A stretch of 64,000 nucleotides of DNA. Origin: Aphidius gifuensis (lineage: Eukaryota; Arthropoda; Insecta; Hymenoptera; Braconidae). The notes under the pieces are model-generated. The model was not told the DNA's origin. It worked only from the letters and a program-made list of their open reading frames with translations, and ran no database searches. The stretch spans positions 11,868,469-11,932,468 of the forward strand of contig NC_057790.1 in the NCBI RefSeq assembly GCF_014905175.1. The letters are read 5' to 3'. The first letter of the stretch is position 1. The number at the start of each line of letters is the position of its first letter. Made by a program: the position numbers and the translations under genes. Of the stretch, positions 20,609 through 31,589 are shown piece after piece.

Positions 20609-21803
20609 ATGGATGAAATTTTAAGTATACAAGAACCGATCATTTTCGATGAATCGATTGCCCATTGTGAGTTACATGCTCATCAGCCTTATGGCTCTTC
20701 AACATTCAATAACAACGATGAAATCCGGATTGGAATTCAACATCAAGATTTATGTGTACTACCAAGTAAAAGTTCACTACATATTACTGGACGATTTCTT
20801 ACAAGTGACGGAAAATCTGTGCCAAAAACGACTTCATTGGTACGAATAGCAATGGCACACATGTCCGAAGAAATCCGCTATGAGATAAAGGCAATTTGAA
20901 TTGATCTGAGCAAAAATGTTGGTCTTACGACTCTTATGAAAAGATATATTTCCTTAAGTCCAAATCGAAGATTGGAGAATGCCGAATGGTTAAAATTCAT
21001 GAAAATGTCTGGTGAAAAATCATCATTCGATACGAATGGTTATTGCGATATATCAATACCACTAAGCCTGCTGCTGGGATTTGCTGAAAGCTAACTAATC
21101 CTAATAAAAGCAAATAGTGATGTGAATGCCTGTCTACAAAAACAACCTTTTGGAAGGAAAAAGTGGAGAAAAAATACCAATTAAACTTCAAAAGGTGGAA
21201 TGGATTGTTTCATATATCAAAGTGTCTGATAAGCAGAAAATTTAACTTCTAAATTACATTGCCAAGGATCCATCCATAGCAATCAGTTTTCGTACATGGG
21301 AATTGTACGAGTATCCACTATTACCTGCAACTACAAAACAAAATTGGAGTGTGAAAACATCAACACAATTGGAAAAACCGAGATACATAATTTTAGGCTT
21401 CCAAACAGGACGAAAAAACTCTGTAACAAACAATTCAAGTGTTTTTGATCATTGTAACTTGCGTGATGTTAAGCTGTTTTTAAATTCACAATCATATCCT
21501 TATGGAAATTTAAATATTGATTTTGCTCATAATCAATTCTCATTATTATATGATATGTTTGCATATTTCCAAGCTTCCTACTATTACACAGAAACACCAC
21601 AACCATTATTTACAAGACAAAAATTTTTGGAAGAAGCTCCACTTATTGTCATAGATTGTTCAAAGCAAAATGAATTTTTTAAATCTGGACCAGTAGATAT
21701 TCGACTTGAATTTGAATCAACAACACAATTTCCAGCTCAAACATCAGCTTATTGTTTGATTTTACATGATCGAATTGTTGAATATAATCCAATTAGTGGT
21801 TGA
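20609..21803 (+). pseudogene. Major capsid protein (double jelly roll), disrupted
   Basis: The N-terminal part (20609-20899) reads MDEILSIQEPIIFDESIAH, HAHQPYGSSTFNNNDEIRI and SSLHITGRF, as in Polinton major capsid proteins. The C-terminal part (to 21803) has RTWELYEYPLLPATTKQNW, LGFQTGRKN, YPYGNLNIDF and SAYCLILHD. Between 20897 and 21300 there are several stops and frame changes, though patches such as LTTLMKRYISLSPN remain recognisable. The protein would be the hexagonal-lattice subunit of the virion. Unlike the other genes of A, the breaks here are more than simple A-run shifts, so this copy is probably dead. Confidence 0.8.
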
Positions 21804-22006
21804 GTACGCAAGCTCGTTTAATATATGCCTGTAAACTTACCAATCCTATATTTATAATAATAATAATATGTAAAAGAAAAAAAAATAAATAAATCAAATA
21901 ATGTCTATGAAAAAAGAATTGTTGTATATATTATTTTCTCCTTACTGAAAATCAAAAATTATTATTATAATAAATGAACCAACAATGTATGTTAAAAATT
22001 TTTTTT
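21804..22006. other. Convergent intergenic gap with poly(A)-signal-like AATAAA words
   Basis: Between the convergent capsid and exonuclease-like genes lie AAATAAATAAATC near 21885 and AT-rich sequence, suitable for polyadenylation in both directions. Confidence 0.35.
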
Positions 22007-22803
22007 TCATTTATTTTTATTTTGACATAATGTACAATCTTTTATCATGGGTGATGGCCCGTCAAATTCATCTGATTTTTCGTCTTGATGATGATAATGT
22101 TCAATGCAGCGTTTATATTGAAGAAAATCTTTTTTTGTTTTAAATTTTTCTGGCAATTTGTCCCATACAGCATCAATTGAGTTTGGTGTAAGCAGAAAAA
22201 TATATCTCTCTGGTAAATTTGCAATATCTTCTGTTGCCATTTTTTCCAGACTCTCAAGATGACAAAATAGCTGAATCGATTTTTTCAATGATGAAACTGA
22301 TCCCCAGGTAGTTCGGAACCATGCTCTCAATTTTTGTACATTATCCAATGCACAAGTAAGAGTCCATAAATTGAGATGATAACTCAGATGGTGAACATAG
22401 TTTTTTTGACATACCTTAGTTGGTAGTTTGCCATGCGCTGGACAATCCATATCAATCAAATCAATAATAGTTTTATCGTCTTTTAAAATATTGCTGAGCC
22501 ATGTTTTTTCTCATGACCTTTTACATATACGTAAATTGAAGACTCAAGGCTATCATTTATAATTTTTCCATGTTCAGCATAATCAACATCTCCTGAGTTC
22601 CATAACAGTCCATGATGATTGTTTGTTAACCAATTATTTGTCAGTTTGCAAGCAGATGATAATGTACTCATGGCACATGGAGGCTTGAATACTACCGACT
22701 TGATATCATCTTCTTGATTCAAATTTGCTATTGCAAATTCTTTCACAATAAAACTTTGATCAGTATCATAAAATCCTTGAACATCAACAATATATTCAAC
22801 CAT
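22007..22803 (-). pseudogene. Exonuclease-like (RNase H fold-like) Polinton protein, one frameshift
   Basis: The N-terminal frame (22803-22483) begins MVEYIVDVQGFYD and runs through NNWLTNNHHGLLW to SSIYVYVKGHEKK. The C-terminal frame (22459-22007) has CPAHGKLPTKVC, CALDNVQKLRAWF and a Cys-containing end. The shift lies in a run of six A (22504-22509). The opening IVDVQ after a beta strand, followed by the WL..N...G block and an IYVKG strand, resembles an RNase H-type nuclease fold. Block C has an independent relative (53093-53581), so the family is conserved across two lineages. The nuclease role is inference. TTCAGTC stands directly before the ATG in both. Confidence 0.55.
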
Positions 22804-22884
22804 TATGACTGAAATCTTATTCAAGACTGAAATATTTTTTTTCTTTGGTACTCATATACAAAAGAGTAAAGACGCGCGCACTTT

Positions 22885-23265
22885 GGTATCAAATTTCTAA
22901 TTTTGTTTTTAAAATAGTTTAAAAAAAAAATAAAACGTCAGCACTTTCTACTTCAAATTCTATGAAATATAAACAATATAACTCTCAACTTAGTATCAAA
23001 TTCCTAATTTTGTTTATAAAATAGTTTTAAAAAAAATAAAACGTCAGCACTTTCTACTTCAAATTCTATGAAATATAAACAATATAACTCGCAACTTAGT
23101 ATCAAATTTCCATTTTTGTTTATAAAATAGTTTAAAAAAAAATAAAACGTCAGCACTTTCTACTTCAAATTCTATGAAATATAAACAATATAACTCGCAA
23201 CTTAGTATCAAATTTCCATTTTTGTTTATAAAATAATTTAAAAAATAAAACGTCAGCACTTTTTT
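22885..23265. repeat. 106 bp tandem repeat downstream of polymerase B
   Basis: CGTCAGCACTTTCTACTTC recurs at 22936, 23042, 23148 and, partly, 23251, a period of 106 bp with few differences between units. It fills the gap between the exonuclease-like and polymerase genes. ORF-like stretches here are repeat translations. Confidence 0.85.
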
Positions 23266-23317
23266 ATATATATATATTATAACTATTATTTATAATAAAT
23301 ATATTTATTATTTATAA

Positions 23318-26300
23318 TTATTCGGGGTCATAGCCCCAAGGTAAGGTATCAGTTCCACCATTTTGATCAAGAGCTCGTTTGTCATCAGCCCAGCTGAGTG
23401 CAATTTTACTCTGCACAATTGTCTTCACTTGATGGTCTTTACTTCTGATTAAATGTTGATTTTTTTTCAATATTTGATGATCAAAAAGACATGACATGTA
23501 ATTATTAAAATTTATGTCTTTTAAAACTGAACCCTTGACACCTTTGGCTTTTTTGTAAGTTTTATCATCATCATTGTTCATGACTTTATAACTATACAAT
23601 TTGGCTCTTAAACCAGCAAATTCAGTCATAATTTTGCCATTATTTTCGTCTTTCATAAGACCAATAACTTTTTTGTTGACTCTTGGCATGTTATAAATAT
23701 TATTTGTTGAATAATCTGATGTGTCAAATCTTTCCAAATTTTCTTTCATTTTTTCATAAATATCAGGAACTTTAAAATTTAAAATGAGTGAATCAGTATC
23801 CATGTAAAGTGCTTTGACATCATTGTGATTGAATTTTTTCTTGATATAATTATAATAAAAATCATAGATCCAGATTTTTGAAAGATCTAATATTGTAAAT
23901 CCAGAATAAATTGGCTTATTGAAAATTATTTTCACTCGTGACATTTCAATAATTGCAATGTCATCTTTATAAATTGAACAACTGTGAAAATTCGGTTTTG
24001 CAATCAATGATCTAGCTCCATAGCGACCTTCCCATTTTGTCACTATTTTAACATCTTTTTCTTTCCTTACATTTTGCATCGTTTTACCATATACACTGTT
24101 GTTCATTAATTTGAAAAAATTTTTACCAAAATCTGTGGTCGCTTGCTGACGCATACCAGTATTGAGATCAATATATTTTTTCAACCATGAGCTTTGTTTA
24201 AATTTTAATACTCGATGAATTTTGTTCAACTTCATGCCAAGACCCAAATATAGTTTTAAATTTCTATAATTTATGACATAATTTTTTTTCGGATATAATG
24301 TTGTCATTAATTTTGATTGCGTTGAATTTGGTGCTGTGAATTGCTCTGGACACAACGGTAAATCTTTATGCCATTCATGTAAATATTTTGGATAATCCAA
24401 GTCAACCTCTAAGATATATCCAATATCAGCTTCATCTGATATATTTGTCACATCAATATTTAAATTGTCTTCCCATTGGAAACCTCCATAAGGCAAATAT
24501 TGACTCATGCCAGCACCATATAAATTATTTACATCAAAATACATGATGTATGATTCTTCTTCTTCTGGATTGTATTTTTCACCCATATATCGGTTGTTGG
24601 CTTTTGCGTATCGGTTCATACATTGTGCAACACCACCTCGAATCCCTTTCTCAATGAAAAGATGCATTGCTAGGTCTGTCAAAAGTTTAAGTTCCACACC
24701 TGTATACTTTAACATTGCATCAAATGCTAGACCTGGTGCAGTAAAATAATGGAGTGCATCTAGACTGTATGTTGATAAACAGCTCAAACGAAAATTTTCA
24801 AAAATATCTGCCAACAAAAGCACATCAGTTTTCAAATATAAATCAGAATATTCACCCAATGTATTTATTTGAAATTTTTCCCAAATATTTTTGGCATGTT
24901 CATAGTCTGCATCTGATATATCGGAATTATTTAATTTTGAAAAAAAGTCTTTTTTTGGTGGCAGAGTTGTTTCAGCTAATTTTTTCCATGAGTCAATATA
25001 TTCGTATGGAAATACTCCTTTTCTACACAATAAATCAAAGTATTCACTATTGCATTCACTACGTGTTATAATTTTTTGATCATTGCTCAAATCAGATGAT
25101 AATCTATCAATACTACTAGACATAAATCTAAATGAGTCAATGAATCTTAAACTTACAACAGTATTATCCACTTTTTTTGTAAATGAAATGTATTTTTCTT
25201 TATTTATTGGTAGTATATGTATGCGACCATCGAATGCCTTGCAAAGTTCTTGTATTAAAAAATGTGAGTCGTATCCCGATAAATTGTGCATGACTACAGG
25301 TACGTTGTGAGACTTTGTATAGTTGATATTGCATCTAGCATGAGCTGGACCTCGATATGATCCGCTGAAATGATCGTGATCATGGTGCTTAACGTCTTGC
25401 TCCATGAAAATCTCCTCACATATATGACAAATTGTGGCATTTTGAAATTCATGCTCCTGTTGCACAGTCAATTTTTCCATTGGTATTGGATTTAGAAGTA
25501 CATCATTGACCTGGTGAGCTAATTTTCCCAATTCTCCAATGAACCATTCAATACAATTCTCACTACGATTCATTCTATAGAATGATAATGTATTATCATA
25601 GGTACATTTAACATAGTACGCAGCACTGTGTGGAATATGTTCTTCAGAGTCGGTATTATCAATCGGTTTTAAAATACAATCCAAATCAGCATAGACGACA
25701 AAAGGTACAAGTTCTCTATACCGATGATTTTTAAATTTCAGTATATTGGCATCTTTTCTTGGCATAATCATCCGTGCATGATTAATTTGACAACAGTCAG
25801 CCAAATGTCTGTTCAAATAAAGCTCTGACGAGAAATGATTTAGACATCTATCACAAATATATAAACGACAATGAGCCTTGCTGACTTGTGAGCCTACCAA
25901 GCGTGATAAATTTTTAATTAATGCAAAATGGAAAATTTTTTTTCCTTTTTTCTGCTTTTGAACATAATTTTCATTTTCATCATCAACTTCCATTTTATTG
26001 TCGTCATCGTCATCATCATCATCATCGTCGTCAGCCGAAAAACATTCATCATCAAAAATACTGTCATTAGTATTGGTAACATTTTTTTTTTTATTATCAT
26101 TTCCGTTTTTATCGACTGCCAACAGATGAATCGTTTGACTGTCACAAATATTATCACTCAAAAATATAGGAGCAATAATACTTTTTTTCGGATTATTTGA
26201 AACAATTGCGTAAACATTTATTTTCAAATTGTTGAGTTTTTCAAATTTTGGTATGTCTCGCAACTTTAATGGAAAAGATATTCCATCATATGATAACACT

Positions 26301-27055
26301 GTACTGAAATGTGGATATGAACTCACACGACAAGGATTTTCTAGTACAGAGTGCGAAGCTGCAGTCACAGGATGTAAAGCTGCAGTCACACACCACAAAA
26401 AACAAAAATGATCTTTATTTTCTATTTTCAAAACTGCTCTTTTTTTTTTAATATCATTAGGCATCTGTACAAATGTCAAATCACCACCACGCAACGGTTG
26501 ATATTTGCATACAGTGAAGATAATGCTCTGAATTCTTTTCAAGCTCCAACCAGAAATACCAAGATTGAACTCCTCAATTTTCTTTAATAATGGATCGAAA
26601 AAGTGTTCATCGAACCATTCATCGAGGTTTGTTGTTGGTAGTATAACAGCATTTTTCGTATTAAATGACTTAATTTCTCTGACTTCTTGGTCATCTTTCA
26701 AAACCTCATATTCACAATGTAAACATGAATTGATCTTGAGATTAATTTTTTTTCTTAAAAAAGTTTTTAGTTTTTTGATGACAACAGTTTGGGCATCTTT
26801 CAAAAAATCTTCAATTCTTATATGATACAAATTGGTCACACTTCCAGTTACTATATTGCCTTTAAAAATATTCTCCAAGTCATTCCATTTTACTCTGTCA
26901 TGCAATGTCGGTTCATCATGATGAGTGCTCATACCAGCACCATGATGTAAAGTTTTTTTTCTTTTTACTTGCAGCTTTTCAACTATAGTTGTAAGTCTAA
27001 CTACAACTAGTTGTATTCTTTCTTTTAATCCTACAGAATCAGCTGAATTTTTCAC
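23318..27055 (-). CDS. polB: Protein-primed DNA polymerase B of Polinton A
   Basis: An open frame of 1245 codons. In order: an N-terminal conserved region; a Cys/His finger (YICDRCLNHF ... HLADCC) near 400; exonuclease motif ADLDC near 455, with Asp where most have Glu; an endonuclease VII-like HHDHDH...RGPAHARCN insert near 560; exo II HNLSGYDSHFL; polymerase motif A DVNNLYG near 838; motif B KLMNNSVYGKT near 987; motif C MDTDS near 1085. This replicates the element. The frame is entered by GTG at 27055. The first in-frame ATG after the upstream TAG is at 26932, while an ATG at 27187 is cut off by TAG at 27089-27091. A Glu/Asp-rich run (25985-26040) varies in B. Confidence 0.93.
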   Translation of the reverse strand: MKNSADSVGLKERIQLVVVRLTTIVEKLQVKRKKTLHHGAGMSTHHDEPTLHDRVKWNDLENIFKGNIVTGSVTNLYHIRIEDFLKDAQTVVIKKLKTFLRKKINLKINSCLHCEYEVLKDDQEVREIKSFNTKNAVILPTTNLDEWFDEHFFDPLLKKIEEFNLGISGWSLKRIQSIIFTVCKYQPLRGGDLTFVQMPNDIKKKRAVLKIENKDHFCFLWCVTAALHPVTAASHSVLENPCRVSSYPHFSTVLSYDGISFPLKLRDIPKFEKLNNLKINVYAIVSNNPKKSIIAPIFLSDNICDSQTIHLLAVDKNGNDNKKKNVTNTNDSIFDDECFSADDDDDDDDDDDNKMEVDDENENYVQKQKKGKKIFHFALIKNLSRLVGSQVSKAHCRLYICDRCLNHFSSELYLNRHLADCCQINHARMIMPRKDANILKFKNHRYRELVPFVVYADLDCILKPIDNTDSEEHIPHSAAYYVKCTYDNTLSFYRMNRSENCIEWFIGELGKLAHQVNDVLLNPIPMEKLTVQQEHEFQNATICHICEEIFMEQDVKHHDHDHFSGSYRGPAHARCNINYTKSHNVPVVMHNLSGYDSHFLIQELCKAFDGRIHILPINKEKYISFTKKVDNTVVSLRFIDSFRFMSSSIDRLSSDLSNDQKIITRSECNSEYFDLLCRKGVFPYEYIDSWKKLAETTLPPKKDFFSKLNNSDISDADYEHAKNIWEKFQINTLGEYSDLYLKTDVLLLADIFENFRLSCLSTYSLDALHYFTAPGLAFDAMLKYTGVELKLLTDLAMHLFIEKGIRGGVAQCMNRYAKANNRYMGEKYNPEEEESYIMYFDVNNLYGAGMSQYLPYGGFQWEDNLNIDVTNISDEADIGYILEVDLDYPKYLHEWHKDLPLCPEQFTAPNSTQSKLMTTLYPKKNYVINYRNLKLYLGLGMKLNKIHRVLKFKQSSWLKKYIDLNTGMRQQATTDFGKNFFKLMNNSVYGKTMQNVRKEKDVKIVTKWEGRYGARSLIAKPNFHSCSIYKDDIAIIEMSRVKIIFNKPIYSGFTILDLSKIWIYDFYYNYIKKKFNHNDVKALYMDTDSLILNFKVPDIYEKMKENLERFDTSDYSTNNIYNMPRVNKKVIGLMKDENNGKIMTEFAGLRAKLYSYKVMNNDDDKTYKKAKGVKGSVLKDINFNNYMSCLFDHQILKKNQHLIRSKDHQVKTIVQSKIALSWADDKRALDQNGGTDTLPWGYDPE

Positions 27056-27187
27056 AAATTTATTCAGAAGTTTTACATTTACATTACACTATTTGATCCA
27101 TCGATCAATTTTCTCAATAGTATTTGCAGATGAATAACCCGCACTTAAAATGTTAACAAGCTTCTCACACCTTTCGATAGAATACAT
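27056..27187 (-). pseudogene. 5' extension of polymerase B ending in an in-frame TAG
   Basis: From ATG at 27187 a frame MYSIERCEKLVNILSAGY runs in phase with polymerase B but meets TAG at 27089-27091. The same ATG, coding sequence and TAG are present in element B (48530, TAG at 48626-48628). So the stop predates the split of the copies, and it may mark the real end of a short upstream peptide or an ancient inactivation of the N-terminus. Confidence 0.5.
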
Positions 27188-28107
27188 TTTTAAATATATA
27201 ATTTTTTTTAATACTCAGAAGGAAGTAGTTGCCGCGAGATCAACTGACCACTGACTAATGAAAGATGAATAATTTACCGTGCAATAACATAAAATATATT
27301 TAATGAATAAAAAGAACAATATATTTGTCTTGAAAAAAAAAATAAAAATGTGCAAAGTAATTAAAAAATAAAAAGCGATGCATGATTAAGACAACGGATC
27401 TACAATGACCGCGCGTGCTTGCTGTACGTCATGGATCATGTTTCGATGCCCCGTTCAAATCATTGTCTTCACGTTGGACGTGATTTATAATATTTTAGAA
27501 AAATAAAAAATATAGTTGCCTTCACTTTTTTGATGACTCTCCATTTTTTTATCTTTGAATACATTCTACGAGAATCATTTTTTTCTAATTTCATGTTGAA
27601 TTGATATTCAAGTTAAAAAACGGAATGATGACGTCAGCTTACAGTCCTATGATAGTATTGAAAAATGAATGAATAATTATAAAAAATTAATATTTCGAGT
27701 AAATTTATTGCTGACAAGAAAAATTTTTAGGAGTCGATCTAAAATAAAGAATATTTTTGGATAATTTCCAAAATTTTTTTTGAAATTTCTGAAAAAATTT
27801 TATTACATATTTGGTTGACTCCCGAAACTTGGTCAAATCTGCTTTACCATCGGTTGGTAAAGAAGGAATCTTCATTATTGACCGCGGTGAAAGTTTCATG
27901 TGTCATCCAAAAATACAATAAAATTTTTTTAATTTTCATTTTAACTTTTCCTTGATACAGCAACATCCAATTTAAAAATATATATGTATATAGGACATGA
28001 GACATGAGCCTCGAGCCTTGAGCTAAGCCCCAGGACATGGGACACGATAAATCGCATGTTAAAATAACAAAATTTAATTTTTCCGGTCAAGTCTGTATTA
28101 CCGACAC
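27188..28107. other. Non-coding right end of Polinton A
   Basis: No gene. The whole stretch matches, inverted, 47614-48529 of element B, including ATGATCCATGACATACGGCA-like and GACGTCAGCTTACAGTCC words. The end region carries GAGACATGAGCC/GACATGGGACACG subterminal repeats and stops matching at about 28107, where B continues into its outer terminal repeat. Confidence 0.65.
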
Positions 28108-29060
28108 ATTATTTTAAATTTTAAATTTGGTTCCTGTAAAAATTTCTCTATGCGTTGTAATTATTTCATCGGGAAATAGCAAAAAAAAAAAAAAAAAACA
28201 TGAGAAAATCGCTATGCTCCATTTCAGTTTTTCAAGACTACGATTGTTTTTTTTTCGTTATTGTCATAGTAAATATTTCAATCGTAAAAAGATAGTTTTT
28301 TGGTAATGTGGCAGCATAGTAAAATTTGGAGAAACGTTTTCTCCGTGTAGTCTGGTACTTTCGTGAAAAAGTTATCTCATATAACGTTAGAATTTTATGT
28401 AAGTCACTGCACAAAAGAATGATATAATCCAAAAAATACGTGAAAAACAGAATTTGTGAGTAAATAGAAAGTGAATACACAATACAAAGCATATTTATTT
28501 GCCTTAAATTATGAAAAACTAACTAATACATGAAAAATTGAAGTGAGTTGTTTGTTATTAAAACCAACACTCACATGAAAAAAATTGATCGGAAAGTTAC
28601 AAATAATTTTTTAAGTGTGACATTCGAATATAATTTTCGACAATGGAAACAAGATGGATCTCCTCCTCTTGAAATCTCTTGAAGCATGGGAATATCAGTG
28701 AGAGAGAGAGAGAGGAAAAGATAGACGAAAAAAAGAGAACAGAAACGATACAAATAATGTTGGCTTTTTTTCTTAATAGTTAAGGAAAATATTCGGCAAA
28801 ATTCTTTTCTCAAAAAAACGTAAAGTATAAAACTCAATCACAATTTTAAAGAAGTTATAAATTTTTTATAAAGTACATGATAATCCGTCATATAAGATTA
28901 ACAACAGATAAAAGCCAATTGTCTACGCAATTCACAGTATATAATGTAATTGTCTTTGAGATAAAAAAATTTTACTTACGATAATTATTTTCGTTATTTT
29001 GTACAAAAAACGTCAGTAGAAAAGTGCTTCGGGCGCCTGTATTGTCGTACTTATTATCCT
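28108..29060. other. AT-rich stretch without a gene
   Basis: No credible ORF. A short GAGAGAGAGAGAG run lies near 28699 and homopolymer A near 28180. No relation to the Polintons was seen. Confidence 0.5.
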
Positions 29061-29069
29061 AAGATTATA

Positions 29070-29900
29070 ACTCTTTTATTCGAATAACACCTCTATAATT
29101 TTTTCATGCAAGTTTCAAATATTAATTTCAATTATTTTTATTTCTTTCTTATTTCATAATTCTCCACGAACCTTGAACAAATTTATGGATTTTTTAATGA
29201 ACGTATAGAGAAAAACGTTTTCAATGCAAATTCTGTGAGATTATTACTGAATTACTGAATTAAAACCTGAATATCATATTTCTTCAAGTTCAAAAACTTT
29301 AATTGTAAATTTCTATTCTTTTTGAATTTCATAATTTGGCATAAATCGTAAACTAAATTCCGCATTGATTAGCGCAGGTTGAGGCTTGAAAAAAAACATT
29401 TCTCGAAGCACTTCCTGTAAGATTATGACTAAACCTCGATATCATTATTCACAAAGTATAAAAAGCTCGATATTGATTATTTTATTTTCATTTAAATTTC
29501 CAAATAAGCCATTCATTGCAAAATAAAATTGTCATTCTTTATTGAGGTCATGCTTATAAAAAAAAAAAAATATTTTTCAATCTAATTTCAGTGAGATCAT
29601 GACTGTATTATTAACACAGTTGAATATTATATTCCTTCAAGTTTTAACGATAAATATTGATTGCTTTTATTTATCATGAATTTCATAATTTACTATGAAT
29701 TGCATATCTGCATTTTTTACTGCCCGTAAAATATAATTTAATTTAATTTTCATGAGATGATGAATGTGTTATTGAGACAACACCGAAATATTATTTTTCT
29801 TTGAGTTTTAAAAAGTTAATATCATTTATTTTTATATCTTTAGAATTTCATAATTTACCATAAATAATAGTAAAATTTATTATTATCCTTCAAGTTTTAA
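29070..29900. repeat. Diverged tandem repeat, about 170-190 bp units
   Basis: Four or five units share the order GTGAGATCATGACTG, ATATTATATTCCTTCAAG, TTTATTT and GAATTTCATAATTTACCAT. Units differ at many positions, so the array is old. No gene. Confidence 0.6.
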
Positions 29901-29904
29901 ATAA

Positions 29905-30080
29905 TAAGACTTGAAAGTGCATTAGTCATTCCACAATTTGATGGACCTGCGAAAACTCCATTGATTGTATTTGGTAATAGATCTCCGTGACGTTTTATCA
30001 TTCCATCACCTTTTTTTGTTGTTAGTATGTCAAAAATTTTGACGGGTAACTTTTTTAGTTGTGTCTTGAACTCCCCTATG
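29905..30080 (-). pseudogene. Packaging ATPase fragment (Polinton fragment D)
   Basis: Only the N-terminal about 58 codons remain: KKLPVKIFDILTTKKGDG, RHGDLLPNTINGVFAGPSN and the Walker A region, where the invariant Lys is Met (GPSNCGMT). The sequence differs clearly from the ATPases of A and B, so D is a separate Polinton lineage. It is divergent from the PLA2 fragment to its right, the same arrangement as in A. Confidence 0.75.
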
Positions 30081-30179
30081 GTCTAAACTAACCAAAAAAT
30101 TTATAAATTCAACTGTTTCATACTATTCCTCCTCAGTTTTATTTTGATAATGATGGAACATACATTTCGAAAGAAAGAG

Positions 30180-30625
30180 AAAAAATCAGGAAGTAGTATA
30201 TTAAATGAATTAATATACTATATTAGTATATACCATTCGAATTACATCTTCCTGGATATTCATATTGTGGACCTAGTATGAAATTAGAAAAACGATTAGA
30301 TAATAGCTAGAGGTGATCCAGAAATTAATCCGTTGGATGTTGCGTGCAAAAAGCACGATATTGCTTACGCTAAAAATCGAAACAACATAAATTTTCGAAA
30401 TAATTAGGTGGATTAGTTGGAGGTGCATCTGGTATTGTTGAAGCTGTTAATAGTGCTAATGCATTAAATAAACAGTTAGCGGAAAGTGTTCGTCATAATA
30501 GAATGCTAGAGCCAATAGCAATCGGAGAAGGTTCATATATGACGTCATACAAAAAGGAATGGGTTGACATTTAAATCCAAAAAACTTTTAAAGATGCTAC
30601 CACATCAAGCTTTATCTGATAATGA
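30180..30625 (+). pseudogene. PLA2-domain protein and protease start (Polinton fragment D)
   Basis: Frames with stops encode a PLA2-like Ca-loop region (GYSYCGPSMKLEKR), GDPEINPLDVACKKHDIAY with the catalytic HD, then after a deletion the hydrophobic tail LGGLVGGASGIVEAV and RHNRMLEPIAIGEG. The next gene begins MLPHQALSDNE (about 30594), the start of the adenain-like protease, and is cut off near 30630 by inserted sequence; a later piece lies at 33735-33845. An inverted partial copy of the PLA2 part is at 63485-63715. Confidence 0.75.
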
Positions 30626-30639
30626 AAAAAGGAAATGTG

Positions 30640-31580
30640 CAGTTTAATTTAACATCATGAGACCCGGTAGGGTCTCTCGTTAAAGTTGTTAAAAAACGAA
30701 AGACTGCCGGGGATATATGTCTTTTAAGTTCGTGTGTGTGACGTCATTGATTTATAGTCAAGTCCATATCTTTTGATTGAGCAATCGAAAAAAAAAAAAT
30801 AACAACAGTTTGACTATATAAATCGAGGTTCCTCTTTCAAATGAGCCTATTATCGGATTTTTCGGTGCATTATTTAAAAAGATATAAATATATGATAAAC
30901 CGGCCCCCCGTTTTTTTGTAAAAAATAAATTTCTGTCGATTTTGTCGATATTTGAAGTTTTTACCAAGTTGGCGTCCTGTATCTGATAAATTCGCCCGAG
31001 AATATTGGTTGATCATCCTGCTCTATCTGATTAGCAGTATGTCATATGGCAGCGAAAGTTAAAAAATGACGTAGCGATGCTGCGCGTACCATACCTTGTT
31101 TTTTATCATTTCCTGTGATTTCTAGGCCCTCTCATTATTTTTACTAATCAAAATAATAGTTGTATGAAACGACTCATGTTAAAGATTGTAAGTACATTAG
31201 TTAACAAATTAACATTGGCAAGCACAACTGTAGTTGCGTACGCTGGTTATTGCGCAGGATTATTTTGCCAATATTTTTGAATCTTTGCTGTGATCTGCGA
31301 TACTGCAAGGCAGTATTACACGTATGACATTATCAGACATTATCGTCAAACTATCCAACGCTGAACACTGCCTCAAAATATTGCGGGAAAACGTTTGGAT
31401 ATTGTTTTATATTTTATTGTTGTGTGTGTGCTACTACGAAGTTGCCATATTTTATTAAAGAAAAAAACCAATCAACGAATTTTGAACTCTTCAATTGTCA
31501 GTATTTGTAATCATCGTTGAAATAATACATATACAATAATAATACATAATACATAAATAACAGTATTTTATAAGAATATT
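30640..31580. other. Sequence inserted in fragment D, no gene recognised
   Basis: This begins the roughly 3.1 kb of foreign DNA that splits the protease of fragment D. It contains no credible ORF and no recognised repeat except short AT-rich stretches. Confidence 0.45.
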
Positions 31581-31589
31581 ATTGATACA

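Larger units (their letters stand above)
13497..28107. mobile_element. Polinton/Maverick (adintovirus-related) element A
   Basis: A 14.6 kb element carries the full Polinton gene set: OB-fold-like protein, retroviral-type integrase, coiled-coil protein, conserved acidic protein, packaging ATPase, PLA2-domain protein, adenain-like protease, minor and major capsid proteins, exonuclease-like protein and protein-primed polymerase B. The left terminal repeat starts AGTAGTGTA at 13497; the same start occurs at 47309 in element B. The right end stops being recognisable at about 28107 and seems to lack the outermost part of the terminal repeat. Gene blocks are minus (integrase to ATPase), plus (PLA2 to capsid), minus (exonuclease, polymerase). 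Confidence 0.9.

Noticed and set aside
25928..26200. Plus- and minus-strand ORFs inside polymerase B around the Asp-rich run
   Set aside because: They are frame shadows of a low-complexity coding repeat (GAT/GAC codons).
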